64,000 nt of DNA from assembly GCF_021462225.1 (NCBI RefSeq), contig NC_061794.1, positions 14,711,784 through 14,775,783 of the forward strand. Reading direction: 5' to 3'. This document shows positions 11,389 to 21,886 of the stretch, one piece after another. The notes under the pieces were generated by a model. That model had not been told where the DNA came from. It made no database searches and saw only the letters and a list, made by a program, of their open reading frames with translations. The stretch is from Girardinichthys multiradiatus (lineage: Eukaryota > Chordata > Actinopteri > Cyprinodontiformes > Goodeidae). Position 1 is the first letter of the stretch. Each line of letters begins with the position of its first letter. The position numbers and the translations under genes were made by a program.

Positions 11389-11400
11389 ATTCCCCCTTTT
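11389..11400 (-). promoter_or_regulatory. ERV polypurine tract
   Basis: On the minus strand AAAAGGGGGAAT directly precedes the 3' LTR start TGTTGAGAATT. This is the position and composition of a retroviral plus-strand primer. It fixes the inner edge of the left LTR. Confidence 0.88.
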
Positions 11401-12336
11401 GACCTCTGCAAAAGAGGTCAATATTCAAAAATGTAGGAATTATAGTAACAAATGCTCACCAAAAGATTAGTACTCTGCAAGTGACAAAGGAAAACCAAAT
11501 AATTACAACTGGGCCATTAATTCCCAACCTTCAGTTACAACATTTTGCATCATATTATATGGAGGTGGCTGATGAGTGAGTACCCCCCTTTTTCAATAGT
11601 TGACGTTATGAGTCGTACTGTAAGGGAGCGAATACATGGCACACAAAAGCATCCACATGTTACTAGAATACTAACAAATACAGACAATGAAATCAGCAAT
11701 GAGATGATTTTATTCTTCCACTTACCAAAGGTGTTGGTGAACCATGCCTCCAGTCCCAATTCCCGAATATTCATACATTTCTTTACCTAATGTACGTAAA
11801 CCTTCTAAAGCTCGAGTCACTGAACCATCGGGGGCAGTATTATTTGGGATAAACTTGCAGCACGTCACCAAACATTGTACACACACCCCCCTTTTCAGCC
11901 AACAACATGTCCAGAGCAAGTCTATTCTGCACAGCCATAAGAGAAGTAGGCGCCAACTGTTCTGCCAATCCTTCAATCGCATCTTGTGTCATATTTGCCA
12001 ACCTTAAGACATTGTAATGTATGTAATTGATCCTGTCTACATTTTTATTTGGGGTTACAGGAAAAACTGCTGAAATTACCAGTAAATTTTCAAACCCCAC
12101 TGCCACTTGGTCAACTAATTTAAATTGTTCTGGAACTCCACGTGGAATACCAATTGCATCAATATAAGTTAACGAGCTGTCCATAAGATCAAAGGATGTG
12201 GTCTTCCTCACCATTCCTCCATGTGGTGATTTCTCCCCCACAGCAGTAAGGGAGCCACTAGCCGCACCATTGCACAGCTTCCTACTGCCCTAAGGGAAAT
12301 TTGGCCTAATAAAACACTTCCACCACAATAGTAATA

Positions 12337-13946
12337 CAGGTCCTTCTCAAAATATTAGCATATTGTGATAAAGTTAATTATTTTCCATAATGTCATGATG
12401 AAAATTTAACATTCATATATTTTAGATTCATTGCACACTAACTGAAATATTTCAGGTTTTTTATTGTCTTAATACGGATGATTTTGGCATACAGCTCATG
12501 AAAACCCAAAATTCCTATCTCACAAAATTAGCATATCATTAAAAGGGTCTCTAAACGAGCTATGAACCTAATCATCTGAATCAACGAGTTAACTCTAAAC
12601 ACCTGCAAAAGATTCCTGAGGCCTTTAAAACTTCCAGCCTGGTTCATCACTCAAAACCCCAATCATGGGTAAGACTGCCGACCTGACTGCTGTCCAGAAG
12701 GCCACTATTGACACCCTCAAGCAAGAGGGTAAGACACAGAAAGAAATTTCTGAACGAATAGGCTGTTCCCAGAGTGCTGTATCAAGGCACCTCAGTGGGA
12801 AGTCTGTGGGAAGGAAAAAGTGTGGCAGAAAACACTGCACAACAAGAAGAGGTGACCGGACCCTGAGGAAGATTGTGGAGAAGGGCCGATTCCAGACCTT
12901 GGGGGACCTGCGGAAGCAGTGGACTGAATCTGGAGTAGAAACATCCAGAGCCACCGTGCACAGGCGTGTGCAGGAAATGGGCTACAGGTGCCGCATTCCC
13001 CAGGTCAAGCCACTTTTGAACCAGAAACAGCGGCAGAAGCGCCTGACCTGGGCTACAGAGAAGCAGCACTGGACTGTTGCTCAGTGGTCCAAAGTACTTT
13101 TTTCGGATGAAAGCAAATTCTGCATGTCATTCAGAAATCAAGGTACCAGAGTCTGGAGGAAGACTGGGGAGAAGGAAATGCCAAAATGCCAGAAGTCCAG
13201 TGTCAAGTACCCACAGTCAGTGATGGTCTGGGGTGCCGTGTCAGCTGCTGGTGTTGGTCCACTGTGTTTTATCAAGGGCAGGGTCAATGCAGCTAGCTAT
13301 CAGGAGATTTTGGAGCACTTCATGCTTCCATCTGCTGAAAAGCTTTATGGAGATGAAGATTTCATTTTTCAGCACGACCTGGCACCTGCTCACAGTGCCA
13401 AAACCACTGGTAAATGGTTTACTGACCATGGTATCACTGTGCTCAATTGGCCTGCCAACTCTCCTGACCTGAACCCCATAGAGAATCTGTGGGATATTGT
13501 GAAGAGAACGTTGAGAGACTCAAGACCCAACACTCTGGATGAGCTAAAGGCCGATATCGAAGCATCCTGGGCCTCCATAAGACCTCAGCAGTGCCACAGG
13601 CTGATTGCCTCCATGCCACGCCGCATTGAAGCAGTCATTTCTGCAAAAGGATTCCCGACCAAGTATTGAGTGCATAACTGTACATGATTATTTGAAGGTT
13701 GACGTTTTTTGTATTAAAAACACTTTTCTTTTATTGGTCGGATGAAATATGCTAATTTTGTGAGATAGGAATTTTGGGTTTTCATGAGCTGTATGCCAAA
13801 ATCATCCGTATTAAGACAATAAAAGACCTGAAATATTTCAGTTAGTGTGCAATGAATCTAAAATATATGAATGTTAAATTTTCATCATGACATTATGGAA
13901 AATAATGAACTTTATCACAATATGCTAATATTTTGAGAAGGACCTG
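12337..13946 (+). mobile_element. Tc1 transposon copy B, full length, inside ERV env
   Basis: This 1610-bp element starts CAGGTCCTTCTC and ends GAGAAGGACCTG, flanked by TA at 12335-12336 and 13947-13948. The terminal inverted repeats are about 200 bp (12337-12536 and 13747-13946). Each contains an outer and an inner copy of a TTAGCATAT motif, the inverted-repeat/direct-repeat arrangement seen in Sleeping Beauty-like Tc1 elements. One open transposase gene (12665-13669) fills the interior. Everything needed for autonomous transposition appears present. Confidence 0.95.
12665..13669 (+). CDS. Tc1 transposase, 334 aa, DD34E, intact
   Basis: Cut-and-paste transposase acting in the nucleus on the element's own terminal repeats at TA sites. 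Residues about 8-50 form a first helix-turn-helix (EISERIGCSQSAVSRHL). A basic hinge with GRKKCGRK follows (about 49-56), then a second DNA-binding region to about 115. The catalytic triad is D148 (FSDES), D238 (QHDLAPAHS) and E273 (NPIENLW), with 34 residues between the last two, the Tc1 signature. The length is typical of the family. The ATG at 12665 has G at +4 and lies about 130 bp inside the left repeat. No stop or frameshift is visible. It differs from copy C at residues 57, 60, 65, 161, 259, 291, 297 and 319. D297 here is Ala in copy C, and Arg65 is Gly in copy C. Activity is inferred, not shown. Confidence 0.95.
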   Translation: MGKTADLTAVQKATIDTLKQEGKTQKEISERIGCSQSAVSRHLSGKSVGRKKCGRKHCTTRRGDRTLRKIVEKGRFQTLGDLRKQWTESGVETSRATVHRRVQEMGYRCRIPQVKPLLNQKQRQKRLTWATEKQHWTVAQWSKVLFSDESKFCMSFRNQGTRVWRKTGEKEMPKCQKSSVKYPQSVMVWGAVSAAGVGPLCFIKGRVNAASYQEILEHFMLPSAEKLYGDEDFIFQHDLAPAHSAKTTGKWFTDHGITVLNWPANSPDLNPIENLWDIVKRTLRDSRPNTLDELKADIEASWASIRPQQCHRLIASMPRRIEAVISAKGFPTKY

Positions 13947-15364
13947 TATAAACCTTCTCGGGCCCAGTATCCTACAGTGCCAGCTGGGTAAGTTTTGTTA
14001 CACCATGATGGAGAGACAGTTCCCAAATTTAACTGTGGTTCTTCAGTAACCCCTGTAAAATTGAAACAGGGATAATCATATCCCTCACTCTAAGGAGAAA
14101 AAGGGCCTACCAGTGAGCTATTACTAATAACCGGAAACACCTTTGCTAAGGTATGACATGCGGGGTCAGAATCATGCATTTAAAACCTATTGGATCCGCG
14201 TTCTCATATATGGAGGCAGGTACAGTGACCAGAGTGGGTCTAGCCGCCGCACATGCTATACAATTGCTCATGGCTGACTCACGTGCTGTCTGAGCCATCC
14301 AAGTTAACCACAAATTGGACTCTGTAAATCTCAGAGCCCCTTGGACAACATCTTTAGGGGTTAAGGTGTTATAGTCTATCTGAACCACAGGGGTTTTCTC
14401 TTCACCACCTTTGGCCATAACAGAAATAAGATTAATTCTAACAATTCTACCCTGATCTCGTGCGAGCCATCCTGGCAAATCTACTCCTAAATACATATAA
14501 AATCCGGAATTTATATTTCCACATCTAAGAGTAGGTGGCCTTATTGTAATATTAGGGTTGTGGTAGGGGTTGCTCTGTATTATTCCAATGCTGAGTAATA
14601 TTGGATTAATACCTCCAGCTGTCAATTTACCCTTTGCTTGTCCTCTAGCCAAGGTCACCAAATGCACCAAAAGTTTTCTTCATATGGATTATCTGACAGT
14701 ATTCTTCCCTGTTTAGTGTCCCAGATGACAAAACCCTGGGCAGGCATGCCAATGTTCTCCATACCATCCATCGCACCTTTCTTATAGATACTCAGATACA
14801 CATTATATTTAGTCCAGGCTAGCTCCCTACCCTTACATGTAAACACAGAACAGAGATCAAACTGAAACGTGGTGTCCGAGCCAAGTATATAATCTAATTC
14901 AATACCTCCATGTCTTTTAATGCATGTGTCCGATATTTCTGTCATTTTCCAGAGTAGATGACGACAGCTGCGGAAATTGGGACTGGAGGGGTGCTCACCA
15001 CTCTGGAAAACATCACACGTCAAGAACACAATTATTCCCACCAGTGTCATTATTAAACCTCCTCCCCCATGTTCCCATTTAAAACCAACATCCCAACCAT
15101 GCATCACCATTTTTATTTTTTGGATCAGATCAATTCCACTTACCCAGGAGCTTATAACCTTCACACACTGTGGGATTTACTCAGAAATGTTGATTCAAAC
15201 TCATACATCCAGTACAGAAAACAACAATAGCATATAACCAATTCTTCAAAGATTAATTGACAGACAAGACCCCACATTCAATGATCACACAATCAAAATA
15301 AAGAGTCACATATGTTCCGATTCCCAGTCCTGAATTTATCTGTTGATTAGTGGAATATAATGAC

Positions 15365-15480
15365 TCCTAGTGGATAAATCCTCTTGAAAACCAAAAGAAA
15401 AAGTCTCTGGAGTCGATAAATCCTCTTCTTTTAATCTTGAAAACTAAAATAAAAAGTCTCTGGAGTCGATAAATCCTTTT
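15365..15480. repeat. 53-bp tandem repeat between ERV pol and env
   Basis: AAGTCTCTGGAGTCGATAAATCC occurs at 15401 and again at 15454, a 53-base period. A partial third unit (TAGTGGATAAATCCTCTTGAAAA) starts near 15368. The tract lies downstream of the integrase stop (15531) and upstream of env on the minus strand, in a non-coding spacer. Confidence 0.75.
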
Positions 15481-15530
15481 CAGCTAAGTGCAATCACACC
15501 GGTGAGCCTCCAGGGGATTATTATGCCCCT

Positions 15531-17700
15531 TTATGACACCTCTGGTGCTTGTGAATTTGTAGGCTCCTCAGCTGGTGCAGACTGGCTCCAATGATACCAG
15601 ATTTCTCCTTTTCCTCTCAAACAAACCACATGAGATGTTCTTTCCAGGACTTGGAACGGGCCTGTGAACCTGGGTTCCTGGCTTGATGATGACTTTGAGC
15701 TATACCCAGTTGACTCCTGGTACCACAGGGGAGCCTCTTATTTCCTCAGGTCCTCTGGAAAATTCTGCCGCTAGGGTCTGCAACTCATTAAAGAACGTGT
15801 TAGAAGGTAATTGTGCAAATTCACCTGTTTGTCCTGGTATCCGCTGTGCTGGTCCCAGTCTGTAGTTCATGTGGGGTGTAACCTGTGGACTGATTAACAG
15901 ACATCCTGACAGACATCATAATCATCTGGCAAAGCATCCACTCAATTTAATTTGGTCTGTGCACAGATTTTAGCCAATTTTGTTTTCAATGTTTGGTTCG
16001 TTCTTTCTACCTTGCCCTGTGACTGAGGATGATATACTGTACCAAAACATGTTTCAGTCCCAGCATTTGCTCCACCTGTTGCAGATCTTTGCTCCTGAAA
16101 TGAGTTCCATTATCAGATCTTATCTTTTCTGGGAAACCATGTCTGGGAATGTAATGATTAATTAAACATTGTACCACATACTTACTGTCTTCCTTTCTTG
16201 TGAGCCATGCCTCAGGCCATCCTGAATATCCATCCACATAGACCAACCTGTACTCATATCCTCTCGCTGTGGATACCCTGTCTTAAACTTACCTGGAAAT
16301 GGATGCACAGTGGGTTTTGGATTAAAGTGTCTGCAAATAGAACACCTGATCTTCTCTCTCACAATATTTTTTTAAATATGGGTGCCACCATTGTTCTGGA
16401 TTGATAGGCACCTGCAAAATACCTACATGTGATGTTCCATGTGCCTCTTCCGAAATGTGTTCTCTCATGTTTGGTGGTTTCACAACTTTTATTACCAGGG
16501 ACTTTTTTCTTCCACACAGTAAGTTCCTCAAGGGGAGAACCCCTTTTGTGATGTTTGATTTTTTCCAAGTTTAGATGTTCAAAGGTCTCAGCTTCAACAC
16601 TTACCAAATTGAAGCTTCGTGCATAACCTGCTACTTTTTAGGCAACAGCAAGGCTCAAGCCACAAATCTCTTTTAATTTTCATGTTTGATTGGCTTCTGT
16701 GCTGCAGTCACAAATCCACTTCTCAACCATTGTTTCATATCAACATGTCTTTTCCCATATTATCTAGTGCACAGCTAACATACTGAGTCACCTCTATATC
16801 CCCCTTTTTCTGCAATAACGTTGTTACAGAAACATCTAAATAAAAAAGGCAGAAAATAGTCAAAATATGGGTTCCTGTTGTCGAAATAACTAGTCCTAAA
16901 AAGTAACGTGTATTCTTCAATCTGTTTTTCATTTTACTCACTTCGATACCTTTTTTTTTTTTTTTTTTTTCTTTCAAGATGTAAAAGAATAGAGTTGGTA
17001 GCTTCAATACAGGTGGTTTCTGTTCTGGCTGTAATCAGAAACCACCTCCACTGGCAACATGCAGTCCTGGAGCTGCTGTTTGAGAACCTGATTTGAGAAC
17101 CTGACCCGGGGATAAGGCAAAATCTTGAGGCAACCTGGTGTCTCTCAGTTGCTGATTCCTATAAGTGAACGAAAAGACATCCCTGTAGTGTTCAGCTAGT
17201 CAGCTGTCAGAACTATTAATTTATCTTGTTCTTTTAGTCTGATGACTTGAGTGCAAGGTTAGAGATATGTGAGATACAGCTTCATCAGACATTTCATAAA
17301 TGGTTTAGAGGAAATGGTCCATAATTTCTTTTCTAAAGTATGCCTCAAACTGTTCCTGAAACCAATCTGTTTGTTTTCTCATTTCTGTCATAAAACAAAG
17401 TCATCTGTGGCAGAGCAGGTATTGGGCCGCAAGGAGCCAGGGCCCGAATCCAGGGTTTCCAAATAAGGAAACTGGACCTCACCCCAGCACCAGAAGGGGT
17501 TTCAGGCTCAATGAAGCCCTGATCAATGTCCACACAAGGCTCCTCTACAGCTTCAGGTTCCATCTGGAAAAGTCACAACCAACCCATACATGGAACATAG
17601 TAGTGTTGCTCCCAATGCAATCAAAATGTCTCTGCCGAGTAGATTCACAGATGTGTCAGTTTCCAACCATAATGTGAAGAGGTGTAAACACAGCCAGAGT
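15531..17700 (-). pseudogene. pol: ERV protease-pol remnant (RT core missing)
   Basis: From right to left on the minus strand: a protease C-terminal block with LLGRD (17628-17642) is followed, after a frame change, by an unassigned 72-residue stretch (17345-17563). About 16620-16745 resembles the end of RNase H (WLRSGFVTAAQKPIKH). Integrase follows. Its zinc-binding HGTSH (about 16427-16441) and CSIC (16333-16344) are readable, then DGYSGW, the second catalytic Asp in SDNGTHF (16112-16114) and the catalytic Glu (16005-16007). An SH3-like C-terminus ends at the stop at 15531. The segment expected to hold the first catalytic Asp is not visible, and several frame changes occur. The polymerase core is deleted, so the element could not replicate alone. 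Confidence 0.85.
16951..16973. repeat. Poly-T tract
   Basis: An uninterrupted T run of over 20 bases inside the region of the ERV where reverse transcriptase should be. It could mark the tail of a retroposed insertion associated with the deletion, but no flanking target duplication was found. Confidence 0.8.
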
Positions 17701-17959
17701 CTTTCACCCCATCAGAGAAGACATTTTAGTGGATGGAGGAATGTTCAACATGGAAAACATGGCTTCAGTGTTCACAAGAAATAGCAATGTGTCCCTTTAA
17801 TTCCACTGGAACAATGGGTTCTGCCTTTTTCCCATTGTCTGGCCCTCTCTGCGGGGTGTGTCACTGTGGTATGATTGATGCATTGTGCGGTGACAGGAGC
17901 TTGTTGTGTCAGAGGAGGTTGATGCAAGGATGGAGGAGCTTCTTCTGGATGTGCCCCAT

Positions 17960-18790
17960 AACGCTGAGGGCAGCTGCGGTCCCCATGATCCGTCTGCCCA
18001 CATACTAGGCAGGGGGAGGAACCAGCTCCTCCCTGTCCACCCCTTCGTCCAGCCCTCTTTTCAAACGGTCCACCCCTGGCCCGGCCACGAGGACTATATG
18101 GGTGTGACTCCCACTGGATAGGTGGAGCCAGTTGATATACATTGGTATGAGCTAGGAGGTTTTACCCCGAGCTGCTGAAGTTGGCGGAGATGTAACAGGA
18201 GCCATTATCCAATTTCTTCTGCATGTGGTGTACCAAATGTCTGTCCCACCTCGCGTGACCAAACCTTTCTAAATCTGGGTTTCCTCGCATTGTTTTCGTT
18301 CAGGTCTTCCATCCATCACAGTTTGTCTAAAATATTGAACTCTATCAAGTCACTGTCTGTTTGATACAGGTTTCTACCGCCTCATAAAGAAACATGTGTT
18401 CGCCTGTATCAGAAAAATTAAAGCACGGTGTCTGAATTTTAGATGGGAACATGTCACACAGCGCGTCTCCTGCCACAGCAAAATAACGTGTTGCGTTGCA
18501 TTAATGAGAGGTGCGGGCCGCGTTCTCAATAACTTAGAGATTACTATGTGTAGTGCTGCGACCCAAACGTTGTCTGAAATCTCCCAATGCTAAAGTTATA
18601 CCAACTAATAATCTAACTCTTCTAACCATGGCCTCAGTAAACGGATTATTAGGGTGGATGTGCGGTGGTGAAGGCGACACCTCGATGTCTGTGTGTAGTT
18701 CCTTGTCACGCAAGCAGCTGCATTAAACGCTTCCAATTTCTCTCTGCCTTGTCCCCCACATTTCGTGCATATTTGCCCTTATTCAACACA
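17960..18790 (-). pseudogene. gag: ERV gag remnant with nucleocapsid zinc knuckle
   Basis: On the minus strand a CCHC knuckle (CX2CX4HX4C, residues CLVCGQTDHGDRSC) is encoded at 17970-18011. It is preceded by a stretch rich in Arg and Gly (about 18012-18110), typical of nucleocapsid. Upstream pieces with HLVHHMQKKL-type sequence (about 18215-18250) are probably the end of capsid. Several stops interrupt the frame (for example around 18300-18330 and near 18600). The matrix and N-terminal capsid coding regions are not recognisable, and 18800-19410 looks unrelated. The downstream protease remnant follows in the expected retroviral order. Confidence 0.75.
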
Positions 18791-19414
18791 CCCTCTGACA
18801 ATTTATAGGTAATTTAACATTAAAATAATATAGGACATATTGTACCAGTTCTCTGTCTCGGCTGGTTTTAGACTGAATGTAAATTCTTGTGGACAAAAAA
18901 GGTTTGCAATAATTGTACTGTTTATTTTGGTTAGAAGCTGAATGAAGGACAAGGAGAAACAGAATTTAGGACTGAAGAAAAATAATGAATAACTGAAGCA
19001 AATAATGACACATTTTGAGGTATTTAGAAAATAACTTAATCTGAATTTTGCTGACAATAGTTTTAGCCCATTCCAAGTTAGCATTCAGGTTTTATTACTA
19101 CCTTCGTCTGGGTTATACCACTCTGCTTCCACCTGTTCCTGAACACACCAGCCTCCCACTCTTCGGTTGGCTCCGCGGTTGCTCTGACATGAGCTGCAAG
19201 TGCGCAAATAACTATTTTTGTCTTCTCTTTTTACCTCATTGTCAGGTTATTGTGGAGCGAGACGTGAGTATATGGAACACAAGTTAAAAAGCTGATTGTT
19301 TTTAAATAAAAATGTGAAGTCCAATGCCATTTTGTGGCTGCATCTTTTTAATATTTCTAACTGTCTTTTATCAAGAAGCCTGCCCAGGTCTAACTACATG
19401 CCTGGTTATACGTA
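18791..19414. other. ERV interior stretch without recognised coding
   Basis: AT-rich DNA between the gag remnant and the Tc1 copy at 19415. None of the open frames here resembles capsid or matrix. It may be decayed gag or a foreign insertion. Confidence 0.4.
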
Positions 19415-21012
19415 CAGGTCCTTCTCAAAAAATTAGCATATTGTGATAAAGTTCATTATTTTCTATAATGTAATGATGAAAATTTAATATTCATATATTT
19501 TAGATTCATTGCACACTAACTGAAATATTTCAGGTCCTTTATTGTCTTAATACGGATGATTTTGGCATACAGCTCATGAAAACCCAAAATTCCTATCTCA
19601 CAAAATTAGCATATTTCATCCGACCAATAAAAGAAAAGTGTTTTTAATACAAAAAACGTCAACCTTCAAATAATCATGTACAGTTATGCACTCAATACTT
19701 GGTCGGGAATCCTTTTGCAGAAATGACTGCTTCAATGCGGTGTGGCATGGAGGCAATCAGCCTGTGGCACTGCTGAGGTCTTATGGAGGCCCAGGATGCT
19801 TCGATAGCGGCCTTTAGCTCATCCGGAGTGTTGGGTCTTGAGTCTCTCAACGTTCTCTTCACAATATCCCACAGATTCTCTATGGGGTTCAGGTCAGGAG
19901 AGTTGGCAGGCCAATTGAGCCCAGTGATACCATGGTCAGTAAACCATTTACCAGTGGTTTTGGCACTGTGAGCAGGTGCCAGGTCGTGCTGAAAAATGAA
20001 ATCTTCATCTCCATAAAGCTTTTCAGCAGATGGAAGCATGAAGTGCTCCAAAATCTCCTGATAGCTAGCTGCATTGACCCTGCCCTTGATAAAACACAGT
20101 GGACCAACACCAGCAGCTGACACGGCACCCCAGACCATCACTGACTGTGGGTACTTGACACTGGACTTCTGGCATTTTGGCATTTCCTTCTCCCCAGTCT
20201 TCCTCCAGACTCTGGCACCTTGATTTCTGAATGACATGCAGAATTTGCTTTCATCCGAAAAAAGTACTTTGGACCACTGAGCAACAGTCCAGTGCTGCTT
20301 CTCTGTAGCCCAGGTCAGGCGCTTCTGCCGCTGTTTCTGGTTCAAAAGTGGCTTGACCTGGGGAATGCGGCACCTGTAGCCCATTTCCTGCACACGCCTG
20401 TGCACGGTGGCTCTGGATGTTTCTACTCCAGATTCAGTCCACTGCTTCCGCAGGTCCCCCAAGGTCTGGAATCGGCCCTTCTCCACAATCTTCCTCAGGG
20501 TCCCGTCACCTCTTCTCATTGTACAGCGTTTTCTGCCACACTTTTTCCTTCCCACAGACTTCCCACTGAGGTGCCTTGATACAGCACTCTGGGAACAGCC
20601 TATTCGTTCAGAAATTTCTTTCTGTGTCTTACCCTCTTGCTTGAGGGTGTCAATAGTGGCCTTCTGGACAGCAGTCAGGTCGGCAGTCTTACCCATGATT
20701 GGGATTTTGAGTGATGAACCAGGCTGGGAGTTTTAAAGGCCTCAGGAATCTTTTGCAGGTGTTTAGATTTAACTCGTTGATTCAGATGATTAGGTTCATA
20801 GCTCGTTTAGAGACCCTTTTAATGATATGCTAATTTTGTGAGATAGGAATTTTGGGTTTTCATGAGCTGTATGCCAAAATCATCCGTATTAAGACAATAA
20901 AAGACTGTTAGCGTGCAATGAATCTAAAATATATGAATGTTAAATTTTCATCATGACATTATGGAAAATAATTAACTTTATCACAATATGCTAATTTTTT
21001 GAGAAGGACCTG
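19415..21012 (-). mobile_element. Tc1 transposon copy C, full length, inverted
   Basis: This 1598-bp element is bounded by CAGGTCCTTCTC and GAGAAGGACCTG, with TA at 19413-19414 and 21013-21014. It belongs to the same family as copy B but in the opposite orientation. It is 12 bp shorter, because its right-hand terminal repeat lacks part of the CTGAAATATTTCAG segment near 20905. It is inserted in the 5' part of the ERV, between the primer-binding site and gag. Its single gene is open on the minus strand. Confidence 0.95.
19692..20696 (-). CDS. Tc1 transposase, 334 aa, DD34E, intact
   Basis: Second open copy of the Tc1 transposase. The helix-turn-helix domains, basic hinge, D148, D238 and E273 are all retained, and the gene ends PTKY-stop like copy B. 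Eight substitutions separate the two proteins: R57, M60, G65, A161, G259, P291, A297 and H319 in this copy. None falls in the catalytic triad. P291 lies in the helix after the DDE Glu and could affect folding. The start at 20696 (MGKTADLTAVQKA) is placed as in copy B. Because the element's right repeat carries a 12-bp deletion, the protein may be functional even if this copy transposes less well. Confidence 0.94.
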   Translation of the reverse strand: MGKTADLTAVQKATIDTLKQEGKTQKEISERIGCSQSAVSRHLSGKSVGRKKCGRKRCTMRRGDGTLRKIVEKGRFQTLGDLRKQWTESGVETSRATVHRRVQEMGYRCRIPQVKPLLNQKQRQKRLTWATEKQHWTVAQWSKVLFSDESKFCMSFRNQGARVWRKTGEKEMPKCQKSSVKYPQSVMVWGAVSAAGVGPLCFIKGRVNAASYQEILEHFMLPSAEKLYGDEDFIFQHDLAPAHSAKTTGKWFTDHGITGLNWPANSPDLNPIENLWDIVKRTLRDSRPNTPDELKAAIEASWASIRPQQCHRLIASMPHRIEAVISAKGFPTKY

Positions 21013-21014
21013 TA

Positions 21015-21814
21015 TTTCCCTTCACTTTGACAGCATTTTCCAGACATTCTTTTACTTTATTAACGTTGTGTGAATCTATATGAGCAATCCAAATACGCTA
21101 CAATTCATCTATTTTGTTTTGCAAGGGGTTTCCAACCATTTTCCCTGACAACATTCTAAAACACCCTATAATACTCCTCCATGTTACTATTTGATAACTG
21201 CAGCACAAAACCAACCAGTGATCGAATCACAATAATTGTTTCCTCAAAATTTCACACAGAGCTCATGCTATGATGTCACCATTCGCAGCCCAACACATAC
21301 AGTCACACACATACACATACACGCATGCACACACTGTGCACAGCAAGAAGGGAAATAAAAGTAAGCAAAGTAGACAGCTGAAACCCCTACGGTTACTGGC
21401 AACAAAGAGAAAGATTCTCAGTTAACTGAGTGTAATATTTAGGTCCTGACCAGGGATGTTTACTCCCGACCTCAGTGGCTCACATTCTAGTCGCTAATCG
21501 ACCCCGGCGGAGCTCACCGTCCTATAACTGCATCCTGTTCGAGGTGAGCGCAAACCTCCGGGTGAGCCAACCCATTCCTGAGTCCAAACGTCCCCAACTA
21601 AACTATATCCACGTTTTGGCTGAGCCAAATCCCGAGTGTGGAACTCTCAGCTCGATCCGCAACTCCGCGTCCGGTAGAAGGGGGGCTAGGCCAGCGACCA
21701 GCTCTGGGGGGAGTTTTTTATTCTAACCGCTCTATAAACCGCCTCAGCGCGGCCCTTTAAATACACCTCAGGTTCATCACATCATACAGCGGGGAAACAG
21801 CCAAGTAAAAACCG
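21015..21814. other. ERV 5' leader / gag region without assignment
   Basis: This lies between the Tc1 copy and the splice donor. It has a CA-rich run near 21300-21335 (CACACATACACATACACGCA). A GC-richer part at 21470-21760 would be the untranslated leader on the minus strand. No gag start could be assigned. Confidence 0.4.
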
Positions 21815-21824
21815 CTTACCTTCG
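21815..21824 (-). promoter_or_regulatory. Putative ERV splice donor
   Basis: On the minus strand CGAAG is followed by GTAAGCGG, about 45 bases downstream of the primer-binding site. This is a usual position for the donor that makes subgenomic env RNA. It is a motif match only. Confidence 0.5.
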
Positions 21825-21865
21825 TCCCCGCTGATGATGCGATCTCCATCGGTTATGCTCACAAC

Positions 21866-21883
21866 ATCCGGGTCACGGCACCA
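21866..21883 (-). promoter_or_regulatory. ERV primer-binding site, His-tRNA type
   Basis: On the minus strand TGGTGCCGTGACCCGGAT starts three bases after the 5' LTR. Its complement ends CACGGCACCA, as the 3' end of vertebrate histidine tRNA does. From memory it matches that tRNA at all or all but one of 18 positions. It fixes the inner LTR edge at 21887 and the minus-strand orientation. Confidence 0.88.
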
Positions 21884-21886
21884 AAT

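Larger units (their letters stand above)
11550..15164 (-). pseudogene. env: ERV envelope (env), broken by frameshifts and a Tc1
   Basis: The reading frame opens at 15164 with a hydrophobic leader-like stretch (around LIMTLVGIIVFLT) and continues as surface subunit to about 14655. It then shifts frame and runs to 14146, where a CXXC motif (CIAC, 14251-14262) matches the SU thiol motif of gamma-type envelopes. After further lesions near 14146 and 14095 a Tc1 transposon (12337-13946) interrupts the gene. The transmembrane subunit continues at 11840-12241 and contains the heptad and immunosuppressive-type region (LAVQNRLALD-like) followed by the cysteine cluster. A frameshift lies at about 11870, and another precedes the membrane anchor and cytoplasmic tail (11550-11774, with IISLLISLSVFVSILV). 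The gene cannot produce a full envelope. The order SU then TM and the CXXC motif support a gamma-like class. Confidence 0.9.

Noticed and set aside
12782..13069. Open frames antisense to the Tc1 transposases (also 12625-12954, 13241-13578, 20292-20736)
   Set aside because: They are shadows of the transposase frames; the same antisense frames recur in every copy of the family.
16735..17007. 90-codon minus-strand frame as the missing reverse transcriptase
   Set aside because: It contains none of the RT motifs and includes a poly-Lys run from the poly-T tract.
21475..21726. 83-codon plus-strand frame inside the ERV leader
   Set aside because: It runs against the provirus and shows no domain; it is leader sequence.
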